From Henckelia pumila (lineage: Eukaryota > Streptophyta > Magnoliopsida > Lamiales > Gesneriaceae): a stretch of DNA of 64,000 nucleotides. Position 1 is the first letter of the stretch; the number at the start of each line of letters is the position of its first letter. Below the pieces are notes generated by a model that saw only the letters and a program-made list of their open reading frames with translations, did no database searches and was not told the DNA's origin. Location: positions 17,780,622-17,844,621 of the forward strand of contig NC_133123.1 in assembly GCF_033568475.1 (NCBI RefSeq), given 5' to 3'. Positions 11,861 to 24,442 of the stretch are shown in pieces. The position numbers and the translations under genes are program-made.

Positions 11861-12190
11861 GGACGAACATAATTCCCATTTTGTTTTGCTTAATTTTCTA
11901 CAAAATTCAACCAGGTGAGTCTAATGCAAACACATAACAAAAGACACTAATAAAACTTACGAAATTAACCTAAATGCATGCAAACTAAACAAAAAATGCT
12001 ATAAAATAATGCATACTGAACACACTTATCACCTAAACGACAGAGTTCGGCCAAAATAAGGGCTTTCTCATCGCGAAATGGTATTTCTCCATGACTACTG
12101 TTCGTGTGATCGTTTCGGAGGTGACTGCATTGGCCTTTTGGCCCACTAAGAGAAAAAGTTAAAATTTTTCTAAGGAATTCCCAAACGTCT

Positions 12191-12702
12191 ATGAACCTGG
12201 CGGCTCTGATACCACATCAATGTCATGCTCCGTGTTCGAGATGTGTCACCGACGTTGTTTCAAATTTATAAAAATTATAAAGCAACAAGTCTCGTAGGTA
12301 CAGTATATGCCAAACCAGTCATTTATTCATAAATAAAAGCCAAAATAACTTGTATTACATCCCAACAAAACTTAGCCAAAATGTAAATAGTAAACACTAG
12401 TAAAACTTGCGGAAGCGTCCATTACACAAAATAATTCAGAGTATTGATGAACCTAGTGGCTCTGATACCACTTCAATGTCATGCTCCGTGTTCGAGACGT
12501 GTCACCGACGTTGTTTCAAATTTATAAAAATTATAAAGAAACAAGCCTCGTAGGTACAGTATATGCCAAACCAGTCATTTATTCATAAATAAAATACAAA
12601 ATAACTTGTCTTATATCCCAACAAAACTTAGCCAAAATGTAAATAGTAAACACTAGTTAAACTTGCGGAAGCGTCCATTACACAAAATAATTCAGAGTAT
12701 TG
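12191..12702 (-). repeat. 256-bp tandem duplication of PBS plus LTR end
   Basis: Two copies (12191-12446 and 12447-12702) each contain the reverse complement of a tRNA-Met-type PBS (12202-12214 and 12458-12470) followed by the same LTR end beginning TGTCATGCTCC (12221 and 12477). The copies differ by a handful of substitutions. The outermost element therefore carries two PBS/LTR junctions in tandem. Confidence 0.8.
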
Positions 12703-12918
12703 AAAACCAACAAATCCAGAATAATCAAACGAAATCAGAAATCGATGTCTTCTTTTTACCAACCCCAAAACATGTCCTGCTCTTTATCATCTAAATATTC
12801 TTTGACATTTGTGGAGAAAAAAGTAAGGGGGATGAGTGTTTTGAGAAACACTCAGCAAGTGGGGTCCGATCGATCATATACATATATATTCATAAAAATG
12901 ATTTAAACAGATTCAGAT

Positions 12919-14301
12919 TGATAGTTATGTTTTTATTGCATTTGTTAATGTCATTTTGTTGTTGTTTTGCATTAGTTTACGTGTTTTATTTATGCATTTT
13001 GTTCATATTTCATATTCTGTGTTTGCATGATTTGTTCTCCAGTTTTTGTGGTTAGGTCGTATATTTTGGCGGACTAGGACGCAACTTTGGAGTCATGGAA
13101 TTGCTGGAAAATTTCTGAAGAATGTGCGCCGCTCGATCAGCAGCTTTTAACCGATCGAGCGGGCACCTATATGATGAAGACAATAGCTTTTGGATTTTTG
13201 GCCGCTCGATCTGCAACATCTTACCGATCAAGCGACATACGTATTTTTTAAAACAGTAGGTTCGGGAGTTTTGGCTCGCTCGATCGGCCAATGTTTACCG
13301 ATCGAGCGAGCGTCGTTATTCGGGAAAAAATTTGTAATTTTGAAAATTTGTTATTTTAGCTTCTAGTTATTATTAGGTTTTAATTCCGTTTTAGAGGGTG
13401 GATTATCAGACTTTTGGAGATTTCCTTGGAGGCTAGGTTTTATTTTTCATCTGTCTTTCAAGTTTTCTTCTTTTCTTTTGAATTTTTCTTGAGTTTTTGA
13501 TGAATCGTTGTAGCTAAACTTTTATTCTTGGTTGAGGGAGACGAAACCTTGATATAATTTATTCATGAGATTTGATTTTTAGTGTTTAATATTTATTAAG
13601 TATCAATAGTTAATCTGTTTTATTTTATGCTTGTGTGCGAGATTTTAGGACTGGCCATCTTAGGATTTTGTTATGCAAACTATAGCTAAATTAGAATTCA
13701 AATCCGTAATTTTTTGAATCAACTAATTTGCGAAGCAACTACGTTTGATATTTCCTGCTCTTGAATTTATTAAATCGTAGGGTCAACTTTTGACTAGGCT
13801 AAATACAACCGCTGGTGTTTGTGTTGTCTAGATTCGTCAGTTTGATTCGTTTGAATGATGCCTTATATTTAAATCTAGATCGCTGGAATCCGGATTAATT
13901 TATTGGTAAGGGTTAATTTAGAATGCTGGTTTCTAATTAACTAAAATTAAGGTGAAACAGGAATTTGATTTTCGATGACGAAGATTTGATAGGACTAATT
14001 ATTTTTAGGGAATCGATGATTGAATGAATAAATATCAAGGGTGTAGTCGACCGATACCAATGCTTGTCTCTTATTGATTTCTCTAGTTAAATTTTCGATC
14101 TTGCATGCTAGTGATTATATTTATTTTTAATTGTTTAATCTTTAGTAGTTAATTTCCAAACTCAAAACCCCCCTTTATTTTATTTTAGAACACTTTTACA
14201 TTTTAATTTTCTCGTGGGAACGATCCCTACTCACACTACTACATATTTTGTTATCTGATTTGAGTTGGGTAATTTGGGCGTGACACGACTTAGAGCTACC
14301 A
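12919..14301 (+). repeat. 5' LTR of A2
   Basis: The 1383-bp repeat begins TGATAGTTATG and ends GCTACCA. It contains three hairpins at 13129-13311. It matches 34210-35587 end to end with visible scattered substitutions and small indels, more than the copia LTRs show. Confidence 0.9.
13129..13311 (+). repeat. Hairpin array in A2 5' LTR
   Basis: Three hairpins start at 13129, 13202 and 13274. The third has a perfect 14-bp stem, GCTCGCTCGATCGG with its complement, around a 10-nt loop. Spacing is about 73 bp. The second has a mismatch from a CGAG to CAAG change. Confidence 0.85.
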
Positions 14302-14306
14302 AATTT

Positions 14307-14324
14307 TGGCGCCGTTGCCGGGGA
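14307..14324 (+). other. Primer binding site of A2 (tRNA-Asp)
   Basis: TGGCGCCGTTGCCGGGGA, 5 nt inside the 5' LTR, is complementary to the 3' end of tRNA-Asp. It is identical to the A1 site on the opposite strand. Confidence 0.9.
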
Positions 14325-14423
14325 CGGTGTTTAATTTGTTGTGTTCTATTTCTTTTCTTTTTGTTTTTGCTTTGTTTAATATCACTCTCTTCTCTTTTCT
14401 TTGTTTCTAGTTCTCTCTTGTTC

Positions 14424-15980
14424 ATGCTTTCAGGTGATTTTGCTGAAGAAGACTTTCTCTACGACCCGGAGATTGAAAGAACTTTACACAGGCGAAGGAG
14501 AGAACTTCGTAGGCAACAACAAGAGGCAGCTGCTCGAGCTGCTTTTCCAGAAAAAGAGATGGCTGCTAATGCGAACCTGAGTCTTAGACAATTGGGCACT
14601 CCTGATCCCAATCAACAACCTTTATGCATTACTTTTCCTACACTAGAAAATAATGCTACTTTTGAGCTTAAGTCTGGATTAATTCACTTATTACCTGCTT
14701 TTCATGGTTTTGCAGGTGAGGACCCAAATAAACACTTAATGGAATTTCACGTGGTTTGCACGAGTATGAAACCCCATGGAGTGACAGATGATCAGATTCA
14801 ACTGAGGGTCTTTCCTTTCTCTTTGAAGAGTGATGCTAAGGATTGGCTATATTACTTGCCCTCTGGTTCTATCACAACTTGGACGGAGATGAAAATAATA
14901 TTTCTGGAAAAGTATTTCCCAGCTTCTAGAGCTGCGAACATCCGGAAAGAAATCTATGGAATCAAGCAATACTCAGGGGAATCACTGCATGAATATTGGG
15001 AGCGGTTCAAGAAGCTTTGTGCTAGCTGCCCACAACACCAGATAAGTGAAAATCAGTTAATTCAATTATGCTATGAAGGTTTGTTGCCTCATGACAGGAG
15101 TATGCTAGATGCGGTAAGTGGAGGTGTTTTTATGGATAAAACGCCGGTACAAGCAAGGAACTTAATTGAGAATATGGCTGCCAATTCTCAACAATTCGGC
15201 AACAACAGGACTGAGCATGTACTGAAGAAGAATAACGAGGTAAATGTCTCTTCCCTTGAACATCAATTAATTGAATTGACATCTCTTGTCCGCCATATGG
15301 CTGTAGGGAATGGAAAAACTGCAAAAGCATGTGGGATTTGTGCTGCAGTGGGACATGCTACTGATATGTGTCCCACACTTCAAGAAGAATCGGTTGAACA
15401 TGTCAATGCTACTGGAGGATTTTCTGGACCACCACAGCGGAAATATGATCCCTATTCCAACACATACAATCCTGGTTGGAAGGATCATCCAAATTTGAGA
15501 TATGGGAACCCTCAGGCGAACCAATCTGGGCCTCAAGCAACATCGCACAATCAAGCTTTTAGGCCACCGTATCAACAGCAGCAGCAGCATCCTCAGATTC
15601 CCAATACGGGTGAGTTTCTTGAAAAAATTGTTAAGGAGCTTGCTACTAATACTGTAAATTTCCAACAAGAAACAAAATCAAATATCCAAAACTTGAATAC
15701 CCAGATGGGACATCTTGCCACCGCCATCAATAAGTTGGAAGCACAACATTCCAACGTTTTGCCATCACAAACAATTCCAAACCCAAGAGAAAATGCAAGT
15801 GTCATCACTCTAAGGAATGGGAAGGATTTGAAGATCAAGGAGAAAGAAGTGGACACTTTGGCCAAGGAGAAACCGCAAGAAGAGCCGAAATTGGCTGATG
15901 GAGAAGCATCCAAGGAAGACGCGTCAAGAAGTAAGTTTCCTCCACTTTCTGAATATCAGCCTGTTGCCCCTTTTCCCTAA
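14424..15980 (+). pseudogene. gag: A2 gag
   Basis: The start chosen is MLSGDFAEEDF at 14424; the frame is open further upstream only through leader sequence. The retrotransposon gag domain follows (FAGEDPNKHLMEF, LRVFPFSLKSDAKDWLYYL, HEYWERFKKLCASCPQHQ). A cysteine cluster, CGICAAVGHATDMC, lies at about residue 310, and a Gln/Asn-rich segment lies beyond it. It shares the DPEIERTL and PYSNTYNPGW segments with A1. The frame stops at TAA 15978-15980, but homologous sequence continues in frame, so this is a nonsense mutation rather than a natural end. Confidence 0.85.
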
Positions 15981-17123
15981 GCACTTAAGGAGTCTAGAAA
16001 AGATGAAGGGATAAAGGATCTTTATGAGACTTTTCGTATATGTGAGGTGAATATTCCGTTGCTAGATGCTATTAAGCAGGTACCTTGATACGCGAAGTTC
16101 TTGAAGGAACTGTGTACAACAAAGAGGAAACAGACATTGAAGGGCTGTCAAAAAGTGGAACTTGGTGAGAACGTATCTGCTGTGATCCAACAAAAATTGC
16201 CCGCAAAATGCAAGGATCCAGGTATGTTTTCTATCCCATGCACCATAGAAAATGTTAGACTTGAGAAGACCATCTTAAATCTAGGAGCATCAATTAATGT
16301 TATGTCATATTCTATCTATGCATCTTTGAAACTTGGTCCATTGAACAAAACTGGAATTGTTATTCAATTAGCTGATAGGTCTAATGCATACCCTAGGAGA
16401 ATAGTGGAAGATGTGTTAGTGCAAGTGAATGATTTAGTATTTCCTGCAGATTTTTATGTGCTAGACATGGAAAACGGTGATCATAATAGTCCTATTTTGT
16501 TAGGCAGACCATTCTTGAAAACTTCCATGACTAAAATTGATGTTCACAGTGGCACACTCACTATGAAATTTGATGGTGAGGTTGTGAAATTTAATATTTA
16601 TGATGTCATGAAATTTCCTAACATTGATGATTGCGTATTTTCTGTTGATATTGTGGATTACTTGGCACAAGATTATTGTGAGCATGCAGGAAAAGATGAT
16701 CTAGAGGTGGCCATTGTTGCACCCATTCAGCAGGATGATGGAATTGGATTTAGCAAAGAATTGGAAGAGATTGAGGAAATTCTGAACAATGCTTCTAAGC
16801 TATCTCAGTCAGGTAATGCCTCTTATTTATCTTTACCAATCTCTAATACTCGGCGCCTTCCATCTATTTTGCAGGCACCAGTGGTCGAACTAAAGACACT
16901 TCCAAAACATCTCAAGTATGTTTTCCTTGGAGAAGGAGAAACATTACCAGTCATCATCTCCAATAGTTTGGAATCCGACCAAGAGGAACAATTAGTCAAA
17001 GTTCTACAAGAGCACAAGACTGCTATTGGGTGGACTATAGCAGACATCAAGGGAATTAGTCCTTCCACATGCATGCACCGAATTTTAATGGAGGAAGGTG
17101 AGAATCCCTCACGTCAGCGGTAG
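15981..17123 (+). pseudogene. A2 gag end and protease
   Basis: The frame of gag continues, with a TGA at 16086-16088 and a TAG at 17121-17123. The protease segment reads LNLGASINVM; the catalytic Asp expected at the second position (intact in A1 as CDLGASINLM) is Asn. ILLGRPFLKTSMTKIDVHSG follows. Even if the stops were read through, the protease would lack its active-site residue. Confidence 0.8.
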
Positions 17124-18641
17124 AGAAAGTTGAACCCACCAATGATGGAAGTAGTGAAGGTTGAAATTCTGAAACTCCTTGAAGTTGGAGTCATCTACCC
17201 GATTTCTGACAGCCAGTGGGTCAGTCCAGTCCAAGTGGTGTCCAAGAAAACTGGGATTACTGTGGTGAAAAACAAGGATGATTAATTGGTTCCCTCCCGC
17301 ATTCAAAACGGGTGGAGGGTTTGTATAGATTATAGGAAGTTAAATGCAGGAACCCGAAAGGATCACTTTCCTTTACCATTTATTGATCAAATGATTGAAT
17401 GTTTAGCATGTCATCCTTATTATTGTTTTCTTAATGGGTATTCTGGTTATTTTCATATTGCTATTGCGTCGAAAGATCAGGAAAATAAGACATTCACTTG
17501 CCCATTTGGCACCTTTGCATATCGACGGATGCCCTTTGGACTTTGCAATGCACCGGCTACTTTCCAACGGTGTATGGTTAGTATTTTTTCTGATTTCATC
17601 GAGCATATCTTAGAAGTTTTTATGGATGATTTCACTGTATATGGTGATTCTTTTGAAAACTGTCTGTCTAACCTTGCTCTTGTCCTTAAGAGGTGTGTCG
17701 AAACCAACCTAGTTTTAAATTCTGAAAAATGTCATTTTATGGTTGGGCAAGATGTTGTGTTAGGTCATGTTGTTTCATCTAAGGGAATAGAGGTAGACAA
17801 GGCTAAAATTGATACTATTCAGTCTCTCGTTTATCCCACATGTGTGCGGGAAGTGCGTTCTTTTCTTGGCCATGCAGGTTTCTACAGGTGATACATTCAG
17901 GACTTCTCCAAGATCGCATCCCCCATGTGCAAATTGTTGCAAAAAGATGTTTCATTTGAGTTTGATGAACCATGAAAAACATCTTTTGATAAACTCAAAG
18001 ACTCATTGACATCCGCACGAATAATCCAGCCACCGGATTGGAGCAAGCCATTCGAGATCATGTGTGATGCCAGAGACTATGCAGTTGGCGCTGTTTTAGG
18101 CCAAAAAGTTGGGAAAGCATCGCATGCTATATACTACGCTTCGCGTATCTTGAACGATGCCCAACGAAATTACTCCACCACTGAAAAGGAGCTTTTACCT
18201 GTTGTTTTTGCATTAGAAAAATTTCGCTTTTATTTACTTGGTGCTAAAATCATTATTTATTCTGATCATGCAGCTCTTCGTTTTCTAATGGCGAAGAAGG
18301 AGGCAAAACCAAGGTTAATAAGGTGGATATTGCTTTTGAGCGAATTCGATGTGGAAATCAAAGACAAAAGAGGAATCGGGAATCGAGTCACAGACCACTT
18401 GAGCCGCCTAGTTCATATCGATGAGGAACTAAGCTTGCGTGAAGAATTTCCTGATGAACAATTGTTTTCAGCAAGCGCCGAATTACCCTGGTACGCAAAT
18501 ATTGTTAATTATTTAGTTACTAAAGGGTTTCCTTCTGAATTTTCTAAGGCACAAAAGGACAAGGTGAGGAGCGATGCAAAGTGTTATGTGTGGGATGATC
18601 CATACTTGTGGAAACACTGCGCTGATCAAGTCATACGATGA
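17124..18641 (+). pseudogene. pol: A2 reverse transcriptase and RNase H
   Basis: The same frame holds [39 protein letters not shown] and catalytic FMDDFTVYG, then RNase H with MCDARDYAVGAVLGQK and SDHAALRFLM. In-frame stops lie at 17283 (TAA), 17889 (TGA), 17973 (TGA) and 18639 (TGA). Catalytic residues are still recognisable, so decay came after a functional phase. Confidence 0.85.
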
Positions 18642-20489
18642 TGTGTCCTGGAAAGCGAGGTAATCCCTATTCTCATGTTTTGTCATTCTTATGCATGTGG
18701 TGGCCACTTTGGAGCAAAAAGGACCGCAAGAAAGGTGTTGGACAGCGGATTTTTCTGGCCATCTATATTTTGAGACGCTTACATTTTTTGTAAGTCGTGC
18801 ACTCAATGCCAGAAGACAGGTAATATCTCCCAGCGTAATGAGATGCCTCAACAACCTATTTTAGTTTGTGAAATATTTGATGTATGGGGCATCGACTTCA
18901 TGGGGCCTTTCCCAAGTTCATATGGATTTATTTATATATTACTTGTTGTGGACTATGTCTCGAAATGGGTGAAAGCAAAGGCCACCCATACTGACGATTC
19001 TAAATTTGTTGCAGAGTTCATCAAGCACAAACTTTTCTATAGGTTGGGGATTCCAAGAGCCATCATCAGTGATAGAGGAACACACTTCTGCAACCGAACT
19101 GTGACTAGTTTGCTTAAAAAGTACCATGTGACGCACAGGATCTCTACTGCATACTATCCCCAATCCAACGGTCAAGCTGAAGTATCGAACAAAGAGATCA
19201 AGTTCATCCTAGAAAAGACCGTGAACCCAACAAGAAAGGACTGGAGCTTGCGTTTGATGATGTCTTGTGGGTGTATAGAACCGCGTTCAAGACGCCGATT
19301 GAAATGTCTCCATATCGGCTAATTTTTGGAAAACCATGTCATCTGCCTGTGGAATTGGAGCATAGAGCCTATTGGGCTATTAAAAACTTTAACATGCAGA
19401 TGGATGAGAGTGGAGAGTACCGGAAGCTACAGTTGCAAGAATTAGAAGAAATCCGCAATGATGCTTATGTCAACTCTAAGATTTACAAGGACAAGACAAA
19501 GGCCTTCCACGACAAGATGATTTCTAGACGAGAATTCGAAGTCGGACAGAAAGTTCTGCTCTATCATTCACGACTTTGACTTTTTCCAGGTAAGTTGCGT
19601 TCACGTTGGAATGGTCCGTTTGTGAGGCCCGGTTACTCTAATTACATTTAATTATCATACAAACAAGTAATTAGAAGTCAAAGCAGCGGAAAAACGATTT
19701 AAAATAATTTTGGGCCTATAAAAATTTCGGCATGACCTCCCCGTAAGTAGGACATCCCAAAATACACAGACAGCAGTTTATTTAAAATAACTAAAACTAG
19801 GACCTCAACAAACTTAAACATCACACAACCATGTTCCGGCCAGGCACGAAAACAAATTAAAACAGTTAACACATACCTGAGCCGACAAGGCTTGATAATA
19901 ATTTAAAACATAGCAGGAACTCTCAAATACAACACAAATACATCGGGGCATCTCCCCGGAGAATATAAAAATGACTCTAACATAATACATAAAATAACTC
20001 CGATAATACATAATATAACTGGGAGACAAGACACGATCCAACCTCCTCAACGAGCTCCGCCAGCTGACCCTCCGCCTGGTGCTGAAAAGTCACTTGGGTA
20101 GCCTACCATGGTGCCAAACAGCAGCCACAGTAGCCCCCTCAGAATTAACTGAGGTTAGGATTCTGGTATGAAACAGTTAGGCAACAACAACAAAACATAT
20201 AAACTATGCATAAACACATTATAAAATGTAGTATGCAATGCATGAACTGGGCTCAAGTAAACAGAATAACAGGAGCCAACAAACGGTACGATAACAATTG
20301 GAAAAATGCTCGAGCTAGAACACAGGGGAGCTACATCGTCATGTAACTAAACCGCCCTGCCAAGTATGCGAGGTATGTCGTGTTGTGTGAAATCAAACAC
20401 CCACGACTCGGCCTCCATACAGCTGATAACGATACAACAGATAGGCACAATAACGAACAACATACGATGTCAAGATTCCAAGTGCATAT

Positions 20490-22335
20490 TGAAAGAGTGG
20501 GTGCCCGGTGAGCCAACTTGTGGCTAAGGGCTTTGATGACTCTTTGTATAAACAATCTTTTGTTTAATATTATTTACACTTTTATTAAAGGCAATGACTT
20601 TATCTTTCTTCATATTGTTATATTGTGATATACTATTGTTGTTTTGATAAAGACCTTGAATATACTATAGTGTATGTAAGATGTGGTAGAACATGAAGAT
20701 GTCTATCATGAAACACATCTTATAGTCACTGTATATTCTAAACTGTTCCTAGTCGATTGAGCCGTCCGATAATAAGGATAAGGATCGCTCGAGTTTGAGA
20801 CTAGCATTTGCGATGCAGAGTACCACGTTTCATTGGTAAGGAACATAGAGATGTTCGAAGCATGCAAATGGATATTCATATGATGAATGATCGAACTACC
20901 CTATCCGGACTTTCCAAGTGGTTATCACTTATCGAGTGGATATAGTCCGCGGTTTTGGTTGTACACCATTAGTCCTTACTACTTGAAACATCATTGAGAC
21001 TCTATATGCTAGTACTGTGCTTTGACTCGTTTACCGACTCTATTGGGGTCATCAGGTGTCGGGATTGGGTACAGTTACAACACATATAGGAGTCGATGCT
21101 TTGTTGTCAAGGATTCACCACATACTTGCGAGTGTGGATATCCTATGCGATCTGAGGAGATATTAGTGTGACGAATCTCTGGCCAGAGTACATGATGCGA
21201 TTTAAGAAATGGTTTCTTAGTAGCACATGCGATGTCACTATTTGATCTTCAAGATGTATTGCATAGTTATCGAATCTCGAGCGACTCTCGATATACCAAT
21301 GGTTGTTGATTCGATCGGGATATTTGGATGAAGAGACCGTACTGTACGCTAACCAAAATCTATTGGTTCTTGTAGGCACTATCAGTGATACCTAGGGAAT
21401 CATGGGGCGATGTTGCTAGGCGCTCTTACCATGATTCGATGGGCAAGTCGGAAATTGTTGTTCCGAGTCACAAGGAGTTGTGAGCCCACGGCTAGCTGTA
21501 TCCCTGAACCATTGAGGGTCACACAGTGTAATGGATTTTTAATCCCCGTTGAGATAGTTAAATTTAAAGAGTTAAATTTAATGAACAAAGAAGTTGGACT
21601 TCTTAATTATGAGTAGAGGAGTAAGATTTCCTAAAATGACATAGGGATGGGCATTTTTGGAAACCACTGAATTCGGATTCAGAAAAATTTATCTTGACTT
21701 TAAAAGGTGCAGAAATGGTTTCTGTGCACATTGGTGAAATCGGTTTATCAATCGGAGTCACGATAAATTTTATATTAATTTCTGAACATGCGGGCTTTGC
21801 TTGTCGGGCTTGAACTTATGACTAATGGGCCCTAAGCTGTTAGTGGCCTACATTATAAATAAGTTATTGCAGTACAGAAATTAGACACAACAGGTCACAA
21901 AATATTTTTAAAACCCTAGCTGCGTTTTTAATAAGTGGCCGCCCCCTCCCTCCCTCTGCTCGAAAAATCCAGCCTGTGAATTTTGAATTGCAGTCTGGTT
22001 TAACGGATCAAATTCGTTAATCTCTTCGTAGAAACTTCTGATAGATTTTCTAGTGCAATCTATCAGAGGGATTAAATATCCGTTCGTGGACCTGATTGAA
22101 GAACAGTTCGTCCATCAGTTCCAGGGATATACAACAAGAGCAGAGAAATCTGTTGGTGTCCAAAATCTCGATTCGAGATTAAAGGTAAAAATTTTATAAT
22201 CGTTATTTAATTTTTACACACACAATTTAATCGTAAGGTTGATACCCATTATGAAATTGTTCCATATAAAAATTTTAATCTTCCGCTGCACCGGGTATCA
22301 AATCCTAATTGATCTGATCGCCGCGTTCTCCAACA
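20490..22335 (+). repeat. 5' LTR of the copia element
   Basis: Begins TGAAAGAGTGG and ends CCAACA. By eye about 13 substitutions and no indels separate it from the 3' LTR (about 0.7%). Confidence 0.95.
21854..21861 (+). promoter_or_regulatory. TATA box in copia 5' LTR
   Basis: TATAAATA, about 480 bp before the LTR end; the partner is at 29022-29029. Promoter role inferred. Confidence 0.5.
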
Positions 22336-22336
22336 G

Positions 22337-22350
22337 TGGTATCAGAGCCA
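22337..22350 (+). other. Copia primer binding site
   Basis: TGGTATCAGAGCCA, complementary to the initiator Met tRNA 3' end, one base after the LTR. Confidence 0.9.
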
Positions 22351-22449
22351 GGTTGCTCAGATCAAACGATTAAATTAATCGATTGTACAAAAATTTTTAA
22401 GCCTCGGTTTTTTGAAACAAAATAAATATTTAAAATAATTTTTTTTTTT

Positions 22450-22703
22450 TCGGGCAAAAACCCGGGCAGCGATTGGATCGCTGCCCGGGGCAGGGGCAGC
22501 GATCGTCGCTGCCCTGCGCAGCGCTGGGCGCTGCACAGGGCGGCGCACGGCGCTGCCCAGGGCAGCGCTGGGCGCTGCGCATGGGCAGCGATGTGATCGC
22601 TGCCCAGGGCAGCGATCGTCGCTGCCCTAGGGGCAGCCGGGCTGCCCGGCCCGAGCCCTATGGGGCGCGGGCAGCCCGGGAATGTCCCGGGCGGCCCGCG
22701 GAA
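22450..22703 (+). repeat. GC-rich hairpin cluster in the copia leader
   Basis: At least six short hairpins lie back to back, for example GGGCAGCGAT-tgg-ATCGCTGCCC, GGGCAGCGA-tcg-TCGCTGCCC (twice) and GCAGCGC-tgg-GCGCTGC. The block is about 80% G+C inside very AT-rich leader. The open frame across it is a composition effect. Confidence 0.8.
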
Positions 22704-23756
22704 AAATTAATTTTTTAATTTTTAAATTAAATTTTAATATGTTAAAATTCTATTTTTGGTCCGATCGAAAATTGTTTTTGATTGGTCCACGAGGCGTCGG
22801 ATCGAATTGTTCGAGTCCGAAAATTTTAAAATTGATTTTTGGATAAATTTGAATTTTTGGAAAATTTAAATATTTTATCCGTTAAATTGAATTTTGAAAT
22901 TAATTATTTTTGGTACAATTGATGATAAGATATGATCTTATGGATATATTGAGTAAAATATGATTTTATGTATAAAATTGGATTTTATAGATAAAATATG
23001 ATTTTATTTGATAAAAAGATAAAATATGATTTTGTATGTAAAATAAGATTTTATATATGAAATATGATTTTATCCTTTTAAATTTAAATTGCCATTGCAT
23101 GTTATCCAATAAATTAATTTTGAATTAAATGTTATTGGATAAGGATGATCGATTGCCATGACCAATTTTGTAGGTGTATGTTAGGAATTTACATTTGTTT
23201 TTATTGTTGTTGGTTTTATTAATGGGCCTGGTTTATGGCCCAATATGAATTGTCATATGTAATAAAAATGGGCTTGGTTTATGGCCCGTTCCCACCCCTT
23301 AAAAATGTATCCCCTACTTGTCATTGTTATTTATTGTAAATACATTAGATTTAGTGGGAGATCAAGATTTGAAGATGGAGGTGGGCCCAGCAGACAATAA
23401 AGACAGAAGAAATGTAAATTGGAAGCAAATGTAATAGGATTGCATTGCATACTGCATATTACCTAGGATTGGACTAAGACTCGTGATTGGCAACCACGGG
23501 TCGATTAGAAATGGAATCAATCATCCTATATAATATGTGATATTATAGTTGTATGCATGTTTTAGACAAAATTGTGTGAATCCGACAAGCATACAAAATT
23601 TTAAAAATGATGAGACAAATTTTCATAATTAAAAATCCCTCATTTTAAATATGATTTAAAATTGATATCAAGATAAATAAAGGAAATTTAAATTTGTTTA
23701 AATGTTCCTACCTTCCATCAACGATCAATGTATGAGATGCTACCCGCGGATACGGT

Positions 23757-24042
23757 CCGGCTCATATTATTGGGGGGGCCCGTTCGTCGGAAAGCTGTAC
23801 ATTGGATCGACACATGTTGTAAGTTGGGTGGAACTCCCATGGGATCGGCTCATATTATTGGGGGATCCACATGGCGACCGTCCATCACAACTTAATATTG
23901 ATGGGTCATCTTGACATGTCACAATAATCGGCGTCATATTATTGGGCCCTTATTGGACATGAGGTAAAAACGTGGAGGTTGCTTTAGAAGCAATTGGGCT
24001 CTACCTTTTGAAAATTATGGTTGGCTGATATTATTCGGGACC
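23757..24042 (+). repeat. Degenerate tandem repeat of about 90 bp in the copia leader
   Basis: The word GGCTCATATTATTGGGGG or a variant recurs at 23759, 23847, 23930 and 24023. Surrounding sequence is partly shared between the first two copies. No coding sense. Confidence 0.6.
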
Positions 24043-24228
24043 ATAGTTTGTCAATTGGACTCCATGTTCTCACTAAGAAAAACAGTTTCCCGTTTTCACT
24101 AGAGGGTAGTGAAATCGTTAAAATAGTGGGAGTGAGATTCATAAAATAAATTTCGCCTATTTTATGTCTTAGTAAATTAATTAAACAATCATCGATAATT
24201 GTCTGTTTCATCTCAGTATATCATTATG

Positions 24229-24442
24229 ATGAATCTTCGTAATCCACATGTTTCAATTCTCCAACAAAACAAACTTACTGGCGCAAACAATACAGAATGA
24301 TTCCATAAGTTAAGATTGTCCTAAGTTCGGAAAAGATTTTCTAAGTGTTAGAAAAGGCTTCTCCGAAAACAGCCCCGGCTGATGTAACTGCCAAAAGGTT
24401 AGCCGAACTAGAGAAATGGTTGGACCATGATCTCAAGGCCAA
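24229..24442 (+). pseudogene. gag: Copia gag remnant
   Basis: It starts MNLRNPHVSILQQNKLTGANN, typical of the N-terminus of copia Gag. Stops and a frame change follow. ELEKWLDHDLKAKCYM is then read in another frame and is followed almost at once by the zinc knuckle in the pol frame. The central Gag domain between these points is absent, so an internal deletion of several hundred bases is likely. Confidence 0.7.

Larger units (their letters stand above)
430..12031 (-). mobile_element. Athila-like Ty3/gypsy retrotransposon A1, full length
   Basis: The element has two LTRs (430-1838 and 10600-12031), a perfect 5-bp TSD (CCTAA at 425-429 and 12032-12036), a tRNA-Asp PBS next to the right LTR and a polypurine tract next to the left LTR. 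Transcription is leftward: gag, protease, RT-RNase H, integrase, a hairpin-rich leader, an additional ORF in the env position, then about 1.6 kb without coding. The tRNA-Asp PBS, roughly 1.4-kb LTRs and extra 3' ORF are typical of Athila/Calypso elements. It is broken by one nonsense codon in gag, a frameshift in protease and a nonsense codon between RNase H and integrase. Confidence 0.9.
10600..12031 (-). repeat. 5' LTR of A1
   Basis: This is the 1432-bp partner of 430-1838, with the same TG…CA ends. It would supply the promoter for the minus-strand transcript. The GC hairpin array (11555-11860) lies just upstream of a TATA box at 11495-11487. Confidence 0.9.

Noticed and set aside
21410..21616. 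68-codon frame repeated at 28578-28784
   Set aside because: Both copies lie in the copia LTRs; duplication reflects the LTRs, not a gene.
22473..22718. 81-codon open frame in the copia leader
   Set aside because: Lies wholly in the GC hairpin cluster; composition effect, no start context or homology.
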